DNA from: JAWHQP01 sp032586195 | GTDB taxonomy: Bacteria > Pseudomonadota > Gammaproteobacteria > Enterobacterales > Pasteurellaceae | Direction of reading: 5' to 3' | NCBI GenBank assembly: GCA_032586195.1 | Contig: JAWHQP010000001.1 | Coordinates: 310,001 to 374,000, forward strand | DNA length: 64,000 bases | Shown here: positions 35,868-45,818 of the stretch, one piece after another | Layout of the letters: each line of letters starts with the position of its first letter | Numbering within the stretch: the stretch's first letter is position 1 | Made by a program: the position numbers and the translations under genes | Notes under the pieces: model-generated | What the model saw: only the letters and a program-made list of their open reading frames with translations | Database searches by the model: none | What the model was told of the DNA's origin: nothing

Positions 35868-37907
35868 ATGAAAAGATTCCTTATTCCCGTTGGTTTATGC
35901 GGCATAGTAACGGGCGCGTATGCCAATTTTACTCAGTTTAACGAAACACAGCCTTTGCTTTGGCAATCTCAGACTCATTTGGTTAAAGGTTCGCTGCCGT
36001 TAACCTTTCAGTTAAAAGAACAGTGTTATCAGCCGCAAGGGGCGGTGAAGTTGAATCAGGAGATTTCCTTAACCGCGTGTGGAAAAAATCCGCCTGAAAT
36101 GCGGATTTTTCGCGAAGGGGATTATCTCGCTCAAGTGGATTTACGCAGTGGTACGCCAACCTTGAAAATTCAATTTAAACCGCAGGAAGCGATTGCGGCA
36201 AACAAGGCGAGAACTTGTCCCCGCTGGGATCAACGGCCGCTGGAAATTGATGTGTCCGCTGTGTTTAAGGAGGGCGAAACTGTTCGTGACGCCTATTCCG
36301 AACACACTGCCGTGGTGAAAAACGGTAAAGTTACTTTTATGCCTGATAAAAATGCCGACGGCTTGTTGTTGCTGGAAAAAAGTGCGGTGTCGAATTCGCG
36401 AGTTTTTGATTGGCATAACGCCACCGTTTATTTTGTACTGACCGACCGTTTTTATAATGGCAATCCGCATAATGATAATAGTTATGGCCGGCACAAAGAC
36501 GGCATGCGGGAAATCGGCACTTTCCACGGTGGTGATTTGGCCGGTTTAACGCAGAAACTGGACTATTTGCAGCAGCTCGGGGTTAATGTGCTGTGGATCA
36601 GTTCGCCGCTTGAGCAAATGCACGGCTGGGTTGGCGGCGGAGATAAAGGGGATTTTCCGCACTATGGTTATCATGGTTACTATCATTTAGATTGGACACA
36701 GGTGGATGCCAATATGGGCACCGAGCGGGAGCTGGCGGATTTCATTCAACAGGCACACCGCCGCGGCATGCGGGTACTCTTTGATGTGGTGATGAACCAT
36801 ACGGGTTACGCCACTTTAGCGGATATGCAGGAGCTGCACTTCGGTTCGCTTTATCTGAACCCGGAACAAACGCGCCGCACTTTAGGGGAAAAATGGACGA
36901 ACTGGACGCCGGGCAAGGGGCAGAACTGGCACAGTTTTAATGATTTCATTAATTTCGGCGATAAAACGAGCTGGGCAAACTGGTGGGGTAAGGATTGGGT
37001 CAGAGCGGATATTGCGGACTATAACGCCCCGGGTTTTGATGATTTGAAAATGTCTTTATCCGCCTTGCCCGATTTGAAAACTGAGAGCGAAAGTGCGGTG
37101 CTATTACCGGCATTTTTTCAGCATAAAACCACCGCCGCACGGACGTTGCCTGATGCCCGCGTACGGGATTATCTGATTAGCTGGCTTACTGACTGGGTGC
37201 GGAAATACGGTGTGGATGGTTTTCGGGTGGATACCGCCAAGCACGTGGAACAGCAAACCTGGCTACAGCTGAAACAGTCTGCTCGGCAGGCGTTACGGGA
37301 TTGGCGGAAACAGCATCCGGAAGAGACGTTTAAGGATGATTTCTGGATGACGGGCGAGGCCTGGGGGCACGGAGTTTATCAAAGCAGTTATTATCGCAAT
37401 GGCTTTGATGCCATGATTAATTTTGATTTTCAGGATCAGGCGAAAAAGGCGCTGGATTGCTTTGCCGATATTGATGATACCTATACGGAAATGAGCAAGA
37501 AACTGCGTGATTTCAATGTGCTGAGCTATATTTCGTCCCATGATACACGGCTGTTTTTCCACTCTGACAGCCAACAGGATATCGCGAAACAGAAATTAGC
37601 GGCGGATGCCTTGCTGCTGGCACCCGGTGCGGTACAAATCTATTATGGTGATGAAAGCGGCAGAAAATTCGGCGCGACCGGTTCCGATCCGATTCAAGGT
37701 ACCCGTTCGGATATGAATTGGGGTGATATCGCCGAAAACCACGCCAATCAGCAACTGCTTAAACACTGGCGGAATTTAGCGCGGTTCCGTCAGCGGCATA
37801 TCGCTTTAGGCAAGGGAGAACATAAAACGCTTGAGACCGCGGGCTATTACGGCTTCAGCCGTCAATACGGTGATGATCGGGTGATGGTGATTTGGGCAGG
37901 GAAGTAG
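35868..37907 (+). CDS. malS: Periplasmic alpha-amylase MalS
   Basis: GH13 amylase cutting long maltodextrins in the periplasm. The 679 residues are close to E. coli MalS (676). It starts with a signal peptide (F-L-I-P-V-G-L-C-G-I-V-T-G-A-Y-A). Catalytic residues are visible: nucleophile Asp in D-G-F-R-V-D-T-A-K-H, acid Glu in W-M-T-G-E-A-W-G-H, and Asp in Y-I-S-S-H-D-T-R-L. Two Cys in the N-terminal domain (Q-C-Y-Q-P and T-A-C-G-K) may be disulphide-bonded. Two USS lie within (near 36385 and 37092). An AAGGTG precedes the ATG. Confidence 0.94.
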   Translation: MKRFLIPVGLCGIVTGAYANFTQFNETQPLLWQSQTHLVKGSLPLTFQLKEQCYQPQGAVKLNQEISLTACGKNPPEMRIFREGDYLAQVDLRSGTPTLKIQFKPQEAIAANKARTCPRWDQRPLEIDVSAVFKEGETVRDAYSEHTAVVKNGKVTFMPDKNADGLLLLEKSAVSNSRVFDWHNATVYFVLTDRFYNGNPHNDNSYGRHKDGMREIGTFHGGDLAGLTQKLDYLQQLGVNVLWISSPLEQMHGWVGGGDKGDFPHYGYHGYYHLDWTQVDANMGTERELADFIQQAHRRGMRVLFDVVMNHTGYATLADMQELHFGSLYLNPEQTRRTLGEKWTNWTPGKGQNWHSFNDFINFGDKTSWANWWGKDWVRADIADYNAPGFDDLKMSLSALPDLKTESESAVLLPAFFQHKTTAARTLPDARVRDYLISWLTDWVRKYGVDGFRVDTAKHVEQQTWLQLKQSARQALRDWRKQHPEETFKDDFWMTGEAWGHGVYQSSYYRNGFDAMINFDFQDQAKKALDCFADIDDTYTEMSKKLRDFNVLSYISSHDTRLFFHSDSQQDIAKQKLAADALLLAPGAVQIYYGDESGRKFGATGSDPIQGTRSDMNWGDIAENHANQQLLKHWRNLARFRQRHIALGKGEHKTLETAGYYGFSRQYGDDRVMVIWAGK

Positions 37908-37976
37908 GTTGTTTGGTCGGACGGCGACTGCGTTGCAATCGGTTGATTCTGGCGGTTGAGTTGCCTCGCCTTTGTC

Positions 37977-38005
37977 GGAAACGGTCGTCGGAAGCGACCG
38001 TTTCC
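37977..38005. terminator. Hairpin between convergent malS and malT
   Basis: GGAAACGGTCG (37977-37987) and CGACCGTTTCC (37995-38005) with a 7-base loop. T runs are poor, so its efficiency is uncertain. Confidence 0.6.
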
Positions 38006-38021
38006 ATATATGTATAAGATA

Positions 38022-40724
38022 TTAATTATAGCCCATTAATTGCAATAGCGACTTGGTGTAATTAATTGCTTCAGCCCGATTTGCAACGCCGATTTTTTGA
38101 TACAGATTGCGGATATGGGTTTTGGTGGTTGTGGTGGCAACCTGCAATTCCGCGGCAATCTGGTCGTTGCTGTAACCGGAATAAATTAAACCTAATACCT
38201 GCCATTCACGTTGAGTCAATGGGCTGATTTTTAATAATTCGGGCACCTGCGGATTTTCCAATAATTTAGTTACGAAGGATTCGTCAAAATGAGCGAATTT
38301 GTGCCGATAATATTGGTTAATGCTGCGTAAAATAAATTGTGCTTTATGCAGCGATAATTCATCCAGCACGTTCAACTGTAAGAGCTGGCGGACTTGTTGT
38401 GCCATGCTTTCGCCTTCAACCACAAAGGCACTGACAAAATTGGTCTGACGGGCCAGATTGATCGCTTCGATGAGATCCCTTTGTGCTAACTCTTTTTTAT
38501 TCTGTAAGCTGTAAAGGTGATTGCGTAAAATCAGCGCACGGTTTAAATCACTGGTTAATTCCAGTTCCCGGGCCGTTTGAATAATCCGGGTTAAAATGTC
38601 ATGGGACTGATCAAACCGCTCCAGCAGCAAATAGGCTCTGGCCCAGTTCCGCCATTGTTCTTGCGTAAAGTGATTGTTGCAATTCTCCGGTTGCCACGCC
38701 TGTTTCAGCCAGGTTTGCGCCGCAGCCTGATCATGATTCATTTGCCACAATAAGACACGGACGGAATCAAAATTGGCTACCCAGTCAAAATGATAAACGC
38801 GATTATGCTGTAATTCTTCTAATGATTTAATCAGTCTCGCCGCATTATCCAGATTACCGCGTACCAATGAGATTTTTGCCAGTAACACCTGGCATTGCAG
38901 TGTGTCTTCCGGTTTACTCAATACCTCTATACCTGCGTTGGCCATGGATTCCGCTTTATCTAAATTATACCATTCCCATAAGATACGGGCTTTTGTCCGT
39001 AATAGGAATTCATACATCGGCACTTTCTGGAAACGATGTTCTTTGACGAAATCATTTGCTTTATCAAGCATGTCGTAAGCGGCTTGTAAAAAGCCTTGTG
39101 CTAATAAAATCTCCGCCTGTTGCAATAATGCCCATAAGATACAGTGGTAAGTATGATGACGGTAGGCCATTTGTTCCGCCTTTTGCAGCCATTCCATTGC
39201 AACGGTCAGTTCACCGCGGACATGATGGGCCTCTCCGATAAGGGATGTCGCCACGATATGAGCATAATAGGCTTGTTCCGGTAGCTGCTGTAATGCGGAA
39301 GTCGCCAGTGAAAGTGCGGTGTTTTCATCGCCACTATTAATAGCGACCTGAGCCCGCAATACATCAAATTCCGCCTGCTGAGATGAATTAGTCGGTTCAT
39401 TCTTATCCCTGAAGGCATGTTCAAACATATTGAAAATGCCGTTTACTTCATTATGCCGATGCTGACTTTGGGCTAGCCAGGCTTTTAACAGCACTAAATT
39501 AGGCTGTTCCGCAAGCACGGCATAACCGAGATGATCTAAGCCTTCTTCCAGTAATTTAAATTCTCCCTGGTGGAATAATTGCCAGGCGTGTTGTTGTAAA
39601 ATAATCAACAAGGTCGATATGTCATCTAATTGCATGGCATGATATAAAGCCTCGGTGGAATAGCCTAATGACAGCCAGGCCTCTGCGGCCCGTCGGTGCA
39701 GTTGCGGCAGCTCGTCAATTAATTCTACCTGACAGCATTGTCTTAAAAATGAGGCAAATAAGGGATGGAAACGCCACCAATTATCCTCAGCTTCAATTTT
39801 TTGAAGAAACAGCCCTTGTTTTTCCAGTTCTTCCAGCTTACGACGGCTGTCTATCATGCCTGTCAGATGCTGGACCAGCTTTTCATTCATTGAACGCAGT
39901 ATGGAACATTGTAATAAAAAGTGACGCATACCTGCATCGATATGATTCAGCACTTCGTCATTTAAATATTCACTGATGTGCGAATCACTCAGTCGGGCGA
40001 AGCGATTTGCCGCTTCACGTAATGAAATTCTGTGTTGCTGAGCCGACAAACTGATTAGCTGTAAGGCTGTCGGCCAGCCTTCAACTTCGTCACAAAGTGA
40101 GGCAATATCGTTATCCAGCAATTCGCTATTAAAACGGGATTGGAAGAAAGAGAGTGTTTCCTGCCGATTAAACGGCAATTCATATGTACCGATTTCGAGC
40201 AAGGATTCCTGTACGCGTAATCCCGCGATACCGATAGGTGGGGTGGAACGGGAAATTAACACTAATGTCATATTGTCGGATTGATGCCGCAGCCAATATT
40301 TTAACCCTTCGTGAATTTCATCGTTATCAATTAAATGATAATCATCAATAACCACATAAAAATGTCTGTCAAATCTGGCTACTGTCACCAGTAATTGATT
40401 CAGCAGAGCTTGTAAATTAATCTGATGCCCCATGTTTTCCTGCATGAAGGTGTTTAAATCAAGCTGCATTCCGTTGGCTAAAGCCGCACAGAAATAAACG
40501 GCGAACCGTTCCGGTTTGTTGTCACTTTCGTCTAAGGCGTACCAGCCTAACCGAGGCTGCTTGGACGCCCATTGGGAAATTAGCGTGGTTTTACCGTAAC
40601 CCGCGGGAGCATTCACTAATACTAAAGGATACGCCTGCGCGTTACTCAATAAATTAAGTAAACGCTGACGCTCAATGCTATGCGGTAAACGAAATGATGT
40701 GGTGAGTTTTGATGGTATCAGCAT
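38022..40724 (-). CDS. malT: Transcriptional activator of the maltose regulon MalT
   Basis: STAND-class ATPase activator responding to maltotriose, ATP and MalK. The 900 residues (E. coli 901) comprise an N-terminal NTPase with Walker A N-A-P-A-G-Y-G-K-T-T, Walker B-like F-Y-V-V-I-D-D-Y-H, a long superhelical TPR-like sensor region, and a C-terminal LuxR-type helix-turn-helix (L-T-Q-R-E-W-Q-V-L-G-L-I-Y through I-G-V-A-N-R-A-E-A). It is divergent from malP. Its presence accounts for the AGGATGAT boxes before malK, malE and malP. A USS lies inside near 39310. Confidence 0.96.
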   Translation of the reverse strand: MLIPSKLTTSFRLPHSIERQRLLNLLSNAQAYPLVLVNAPAGYGKTTLISQWASKQPRLGWYALDESDNKPERFAVYFCAALANGMQLDLNTFMQENMGHQINLQALLNQLLVTVARFDRHFYVVIDDYHLIDNDEIHEGLKYWLRHQSDNMTLVLISRSTPPIGIAGLRVQESLLEIGTYELPFNRQETLSFFQSRFNSELLDNDIASLCDEVEGWPTALQLISLSAQQHRISLREAANRFARLSDSHISEYLNDEVLNHIDAGMRHFLLQCSILRSMNEKLVQHLTGMIDSRRKLEELEKQGLFLQKIEAEDNWWRFHPLFASFLRQCCQVELIDELPQLHRRAAEAWLSLGYSTEALYHAMQLDDISTLLIILQQHAWQLFHQGEFKLLEEGLDHLGYAVLAEQPNLVLLKAWLAQSQHRHNEVNGIFNMFEHAFRDKNEPTNSSQQAEFDVLRAQVAINSGDENTALSLATSALQQLPEQAYYAHIVATSLIGEAHHVRGELTVAMEWLQKAEQMAYRHHTYHCILWALLQQAEILLAQGFLQAAYDMLDKANDFVKEHRFQKVPMYEFLLRTKARILWEWYNLDKAESMANAGIEVLSKPEDTLQCQVLLAKISLVRGNLDNAARLIKSLEELQHNRVYHFDWVANFDSVRVLLWQMNHDQAAAQTWLKQAWQPENCNNHFTQEQWRNWARAYLLLERFDQSHDILTRIIQTARELELTSDLNRALILRNHLYSLQNKKELAQRDLIEAINLARQTNFVSAFVVEGESMAQQVRQLLQLNVLDELSLHKAQFILRSINQYYRHKFAHFDESFVTKLLENPQVPELLKISPLTQREWQVLGLIYSGYSNDQIAAELQVATTTTKTHIRNLYQKIGVANRAEAINYTKSLLQLMGYN

Positions 40725-40756
40725 TGTATTTATTCTTAATCCGATCTACTACTTTT

Positions 40757-40764
40757 ATCATCCT
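40757..40764 (-). promoter_or_regulatory. Putative MalT box in the malT/malP region
   Basis: AGGATGAT on the minus strand, about 110 bases upstream of the malP ATG and 33 bases from the malT start. It is the third copy of this octamer in the mal control regions. Confidence 0.45.
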
Positions 40765-40872
40765 AAAGTCATACCAATAAAATTTCTTAAAGTATGATTT
40801 ATTCTAGTGGTAATTAAACATAATGGAAGTATAAAAATTTTATTTATTCTATCACAGTCTTTAGAGGTTTCT

Positions 40873-43263
40873 ATGACACAGAACAATTTTAACACAGAGG
40901 CATTTGACTCCGTTGTAAAAAAATATTGCCGCTATTTTGATGTCACATCAGCAAAACAATTTACGCTGCAACAATGGTATCAAGTGCTTGCGGAAGGCAC
41001 TTTGGATTTAGCTTATGCACAGACCGCGCCGTTGAAATCGGATAAGCGTCATGTAAATTACTTATCAATGGAATTTCTGATCGGTCGTTTAACCGGCAAT
41101 AATCTGATGAATTTAGGCTATTACGAGGCAGCTAAGCATTATCTGGCTCAACAGGGTGTGGAAATTACGGACGTATTGGAGCAGGAACGGGATCCGTCTT
41201 TGGGTAACGGTGGTTTGGGACGATTGGCCGCCTGTTTTATCGAATCAATGGCAAGTGTAGAGCAGCCCGCTACTGGTTATGGGCTGCATTATCAATACGG
41301 CTTATTCAAGCAATCTTTTGAAAATGGTGAGCAGAAGGAAAGCGCCGATACTTGGAACAGAGATACTTATCCTTGGCATTGTTATAATGCGGCTAAAACT
41401 AAAATCATAGGCTTCGGCGGACATATTATACATATAGAAGGTGATCGATACACTTGGCAGCCTGAATTTACCATCCAGGGTAAAGCCTATGATCTGCCTG
41501 TGGTGGGATACGATAACAATGTGATTCAGCCGTTGCGTCTGTGGCAGGCGGATAACGATCAGTCATTTGATTTTGCGAAGTTTAACGACGGCGATTTCTT
41601 GCAGGCAGATGAAAAAATTGTCAATGCCGCCGCATTAACTCAGGTGTTATATCCGAATGACAACCATCAGGCAGGTCAGAAATTACGTCTAATGCAGCAA
41701 TATTTCCATGTGGCTTGTTCGGTAGCGGATATTTTAGAACGTCACTTTGCTGAAGGTCATGCGCTGAACGATTTTGCCAAGTATCAGGTCATTCAATTAA
41801 ATGATACCCATCCAACGCTGGCTATTCCCGAATTAATGCGTGTGTTGTTAGATGAATATCAATTAAGCTGGGATGAAGCATGGGCGATTTGTTCAAACAC
41901 TTTTGCCTATACTAACCATACTTTGTTGCCGGAAGCCCTAGAACAATGGGATCAGCATTTATTCCAGCAATTACTGCCGCGTCATGCTCAGATTATCGGC
42001 AAAATCAACCAGCTTTTCTATGAGGTGGTCCGCAAAGCTTATGGCGATAATCTTGCCGTATGGCGGAAGCTCGCCATTGTGTTTAATGAACGTGTACGCA
42101 TGGCGAATCTTTGTGTGGTAACCTGTTTCCGTGTTAACGGCGTGGCTCAGATTCATTCGGATTTATTGGTGACGGATTTATTCCCGGAATATCATCACTT
42201 GTTCCCGAATAAATTCTGTAACGTGACTAACGGTATTACTCCGCGTCGCTGGATCCGTCAGGCCAACCCTAAACTAAGCAATTTATTAGACCGCACGTTG
42301 CAAACAGATTGGACAAAAGATTTGACCCAATTGCGCGGAATCGAAAAATTTGTGAATGATACGGGCTTTTGTGATGAATATCGTCAAATTAAACAACATA
42401 ATAAATTGGTATTAGCTGATGAAATTCAGCGTACTTTAGGACTGAAAGTAAATCCGAATGCGATTTTTGATGTTCAGATTAAACGTTTCCATGAGTATAA
42501 ACGTCAGCATTTAAATCTATTGAATATCATTGCCACTTATCAGTCATTAAAAGCGAATCCGAATCAGGCATTCACGCCTCGCGTGTTTGTCTTCGCCGGT
42601 AAAGCGGCTCCGGGCTACTATCTGGCTAAAAATATTATTCACGCCATTAATAAAGTGGCTGATGTCATTAATCATGATAAGGCGATGAACGACAAATTGC
42701 AGATTGCATTTTTGCCGGATTACCGCGTAAGCCTTGCAGAGAAAATTATCCCGGCGGCGGATGTGTCCGAACAGATTTCTATGGCCGGTAAGGAAGCCTC
42801 CGGTACGGGTAATATGAAACTGGCATTAAACGGCGCGCTTACGGTGGGTACCTTGGACGGCGCGAACGTGGAAATTGCCGAGATGGTTGGCAAAGAGAAT
42901 ATTTTCTTATTCGGTCATACGGTGGAAAGCGTACGTACGCTGCTGGCGCAAGGCTATGATCCGAAAGCGTACTATCAAGAAAATGAAGTTCTCAGAAATG
43001 CGGTGGATTTCTTAACCGACAGCGCGGTTTGCGGCGGACACGGGGATATGTTTAAGTTGACGATCGACAGCTTGATTGAACGTGATCCGTTCCTTGTCTT
43101 TGCGGACTTTGACAGTTATGTCGAGGTGCAAAAACGTATCGGTCAGGCCTATTTAGACCAAAACGCTTGGTTGCACAGTGCTATTTTAAATACGGCGCGT
43201 TTAGGCATGTTCAGTTCAGACCGTTCAATCCGTGATTATCAACAGCGTATCTGGTTAAAGTGA
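40873..43263 (+). CDS. malP: Maltodextrin phosphorylase
   Basis: PLP enzyme releasing glucose 1-phosphate from maltodextrins in the cytoplasm. I chose the ATG at 40873 (M-T-Q-N-N-F-N-T-E-A-F, 796 residues versus 797 in E. coli); AGAGG lies 5 bases upstream, while the GTG at 40807 has no ribosome-binding site. The PLP-lysine motif is E-A-S-G-T-G-N-M-K-L-A-L-N-G. The N-terminal K-R-H-V-N-Y-L-S-M-E-F-L-I-G-R is characteristic. MalP is preferred over GlgP because of length and linkage to malQ and malT. Confidence 0.95.
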   Translation: MTQNNFNTEAFDSVVKKYCRYFDVTSAKQFTLQQWYQVLAEGTLDLAYAQTAPLKSDKRHVNYLSMEFLIGRLTGNNLMNLGYYEAAKHYLAQQGVEITDVLEQERDPSLGNGGLGRLAACFIESMASVEQPATGYGLHYQYGLFKQSFENGEQKESADTWNRDTYPWHCYNAAKTKIIGFGGHIIHIEGDRYTWQPEFTIQGKAYDLPVVGYDNNVIQPLRLWQADNDQSFDFAKFNDGDFLQADEKIVNAAALTQVLYPNDNHQAGQKLRLMQQYFHVACSVADILERHFAEGHALNDFAKYQVIQLNDTHPTLAIPELMRVLLDEYQLSWDEAWAICSNTFAYTNHTLLPEALEQWDQHLFQQLLPRHAQIIGKINQLFYEVVRKAYGDNLAVWRKLAIVFNERVRMANLCVVTCFRVNGVAQIHSDLLVTDLFPEYHHLFPNKFCNVTNGITPRRWIRQANPKLSNLLDRTLQTDWTKDLTQLRGIEKFVNDTGFCDEYRQIKQHNKLVLADEIQRTLGLKVNPNAIFDVQIKRFHEYKRQHLNLLNIIATYQSLKANPNQAFTPRVFVFAGKAAPGYYLAKNIIHAINKVADVINHDKAMNDKLQIAFLPDYRVSLAEKIIPAADVSEQISMAGKEASGTGNMKLALNGALTVGTLDGANVEIAEMVGKENIFLFGHTVESVRTLLAQGYDPKAYYQENEVLRNAVDFLTDSAVCGGHGDMFKLTIDSLIERDPFLVFADFDSYVEVQKRIGQAYLDQNAWLHSAILNTARLGMFSSDRSIRDYQQRIWLK

Positions 43264-43295
43264 TAGTTATCGATAAGTTTACTTAGTCATGAAGA

Positions 43296-43320
43296 GCAGG
43301 GCGTTACCGTGGCGCCCTGC
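43296..43320 (+). other. Intercistronic hairpin between malP and malQ
   Basis: GCAGGGCG (43296-43303) and CGCCCTGC (43313-43320) form a perfect 8-bp GC-rich stem with a 9-base loop and no T run. It resembles the malE-malF hairpin and may stabilise malP mRNA or moderate malQ. Confidence 0.55.
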
Positions 43321-43347
43321 CTGTATAACCTATGCAAGGGGGGAAAT

Positions 43348-45426
43348 ATGAATCGTACCCAACAGTTCAACCGAAAATTTGCTAAAGCGGGTATCATTCC
43401 ATACTTTTTTGATGAACGCGGACGTAAAATCCACGCGTCGTTTAACATCAAAAAAATCTTATATCATACCTTTAACGGGCAAACGTCCAGCCCGCAATTC
43501 CCGTTGCCAAGGGTTAAAATTCTCTATTTTTCGACACCGCACTTTTTACGTTTAAATAGTGCGGATGGACGGATTCTGCACGGCGAATGGCAACTTACTC
43601 TTGAAAACGGCGAGCTGTTGACAGGCAAAACCAAGAACAACCGCATTGAGCTTCCGAGAGATTTACCTCTTGGCTATCATGAGTTGATTTTAACCAGCCA
43701 AAGCAAGCAATTCCGCAGCACCATTATTGTCGCCCCGCGGCGCTGCTATCAGCCGAAGGAATTAGCGGAAGGGAAGAAACTGTGGGGCACATTTTTGCAG
43801 CTTTACACCTTAAAATCGGAACAAAACTGGGGAATAGGTGATTTTTCCGATCTGAAGAATTTTATTCGGCATCTTGCTCCTTATAAGGCAGACTTTCTGG
43901 GATTAAATCCGATTCATGCGCTGTTCCCTGCAAATCCCGATTCCGCCAGTCCTTATAGCCCTTCTTCACGCCGTTGGTTAAATATCGCTTATATTGATGT
44001 TAATGCCGTCACCGAATTTCATCAGAGCAAAGCCGCTCAGGATTGGTTTAACAGTGAGGAAACACAGGCCAAATTAAGCAAGGTGCGAGCGGATGATTGG
44101 ATCAATTACGCGGAAGTGGTTCCGCTTAAATTACAGGGTTTGCGTTTTGCGTTTGAACAGTTTCAGCAGCAGCCGGACAGCCAGCGACAACAGGCATTTG
44201 CCCGGTTTATCCGCCAGGGCGGCGAGAGTTTGCAGGTTCAGGCAACCTTTGATGCGCTGCACGCTGATTTAGCGGCTCGTTTCGATAACCAATGGGGTTG
44301 GGATTGCTGGGCAAAAGAGTATCAGGATTATCGTCATCCCGCCGTGCAGCAATTCAGAACAAGCCACGAAAAAGACGTACTATTTTATGCATGGCTGCAA
44401 TTTGTTGCCGAACAGCAACTGGCGGAATGCAATACCGTGTGCCAAGCCCAGCAAATGACCGTCGGCATATATCGTGATCTTGCCGTAGGGGTGACGGGAA
44501 GCGGCGCGGAAACCTGGAATGATAAATCGCTCTATTGCCTGAAAGCTTCCGTCGGTGCTCCGCCGGATATATTAGGCCCACAGGGGCAAAACTGGGGTCT
44601 GACCCCGATGAATCCACACGTATTACAGCAGCAAGCGTACCGGCCGTTTATTGAATTAGTGCGTGCCAACATGAATCATTGCGGCGCATTGCGCATTGAT
44701 CATATTATGTCGCTGCTGCGCTTATGGTGGGTTCCTAAAGGGGATAGCGCGGTAAACGGGGCTTACGTCCGCTATCCGGTGGATGATCTCATTGCGATTT
44801 TAGCGTTGGAAAGTCAGCGTCATCAATGCTTAATTATTGGTGAGGATCTCGGTACGGTGCCGAAAGAAATTGTCAGTAAACTCCGTAATGCGGGGATTTT
44901 ATCCTATAAAATTTTCTATTTTGAATTTGATCAGAACGGACGGAGCCGGGATCTGCAAACCTATCCTTATCAGGCGATGACCACATTAAGTACGCATGAT
45001 CTGCCGACCATCAACGGTTATTGGCGGGGTTATGATTTTGAACTGGGACAGCGTTTCGGCGTATATCCGAACGCGAAAATCCTTGCTATCCTGCAGCAGG
45101 ATCGAATCAATGCGAAAGAAAAAATTCTGCAACGTTTGCAGGAACACCATATCAAGTTTGATGAAGGAATCAATGCGACACTGCAATCCAAAGTGAATAA
45201 AGCCTTTATCCATCAGCTTCAGCAATATGTTTCCCATGTGAGCAGCGCTTTGTTCGGTTTTCAGCCGGAAGACTGGCTCAATATGAGCGAACCTGTCAAT
45301 ATTCCCGGCACGAGTACGGCCTACGCCAACTGGCGGCGTCGGCTTACTGCTACCGTCGATGAAATCTTCGCGGACAAAGAAATTCAATCATTGTTAGCGA
45401 CCGTGGCAAAAAACCGCAAGGGTTAA
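43348..45426 (+). CDS. malQ: 4-alpha-glucanotransferase (amylomaltase)
   Basis: Cytoplasmic GH77 enzyme disproportionating maltodextrins to make substrates for MalP. I chose the ATG at 43348 (M-N-R-T-Q-Q-F, 692 residues), which follows an AAGGGGGG. Catalytic landmarks are L-R-I-D-H (nucleophile Asp), I-I-G-E-D-L-G-T-V-P (acid Glu) and L-S-T-H-D-L-P-T. The last ~91 bases of the gene lie in the 138-bp repeat duplicated at 59028. Three differences between the copies are all silent in the malQ frame. Confidence 0.95.
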   Translation: MNRTQQFNRKFAKAGIIPYFFDERGRKIHASFNIKKILYHTFNGQTSSPQFPLPRVKILYFSTPHFLRLNSADGRILHGEWQLTLENGELLTGKTKNNRIELPRDLPLGYHELILTSQSKQFRSTIIVAPRRCYQPKELAEGKKLWGTFLQLYTLKSEQNWGIGDFSDLKNFIRHLAPYKADFLGLNPIHALFPANPDSASPYSPSSRRWLNIAYIDVNAVTEFHQSKAAQDWFNSEETQAKLSKVRADDWINYAEVVPLKLQGLRFAFEQFQQQPDSQRQQAFARFIRQGGESLQVQATFDALHADLAARFDNQWGWDCWAKEYQDYRHPAVQQFRTSHEKDVLFYAWLQFVAEQQLAECNTVCQAQQMTVGIYRDLAVGVTGSGAETWNDKSLYCLKASVGAPPDILGPQGQNWGLTPMNPHVLQQQAYRPFIELVRANMNHCGALRIDHIMSLLRLWWVPKGDSAVNGAYVRYPVDDLIAILALESQRHQCLIIGEDLGTVPKEIVSKLRNAGILSYKIFYFEFDQNGRSRDLQTYPYQAMTTLSTHDLPTINGYWRGYDFELGQRFGVYPNAKILAILQQDRINAKEKILQRLQEHHIKFDEGINATLQSKVNKAFIHQLQQYVSHVSSALFGFQPEDWLNMSEPVNIPGTSTAYANWRRRLTATVDEIFADKEIQSLLATVAKNRKG

Positions 45427-45473
45427 CGGCCGTTTGGCGCACAAAGTGCGGTGTTGAAAAAGTGAGTTTGTGT
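45336..45473 (+). repeat. Left 138-bp direct repeat (malQ 3' end)
   Basis: Covers the last 91 bases of malQ plus 47 bases downstream including a USS. It matches 59028-59165 at 135 of 138 positions in the same orientation, 13,692 bp away, and marks the left edge of the defence island. Confidence 0.95.
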
Positions 45474-45818
45474 TAAATTTTGATGGTATGTAGTAGCTAT
45501 AAAAAGCTTAAAACTGCTTTCCAAAATGAAAAAGGGTAGCATTTGCTATCCTTTTTGTTCGATCAGTAATTCCTTGAGATGTATGATAATTTCTTCATTT
45601 CTTTTTATTTATTCTGTGTGTAAATAGCCTAATACTTTTTATCGGCAAGGATTCATTGCGCATACACAAATCAACCGCTAAGAAGTGTATTGGCAGTGGA
45701 AAGTTAAATAACTCATTTCTCAACGTTCTCTATGCTATAACAAATATAAAGGTAAATACTGTATCTTATGTAATCATCTATAAGTATTCTAATTCAATTT
45801 ATAGAAATTGTTTAAAAA
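45474..45818. other. Left-end non-coding part of the island
   Basis: AT-rich sequence without a convincing gene. It holds one terminator (45529-45556). A 76-codon open frame at 45656-45886 has no recognisable family, begins without a clear ribosome-binding site and overlaps the pseudogene in antisense. Confidence 0.6.
45529..45556. terminator. Terminator near the left island edge
   Basis: AAAAAGGGTAGC (45529-45540) pairs with GCTATCCTTTTT (45545-45556), with one G-U pair and an ATTT loop. It is symmetrical and could serve malQ read-through or the minus-strand gene pair. Confidence 0.8.
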
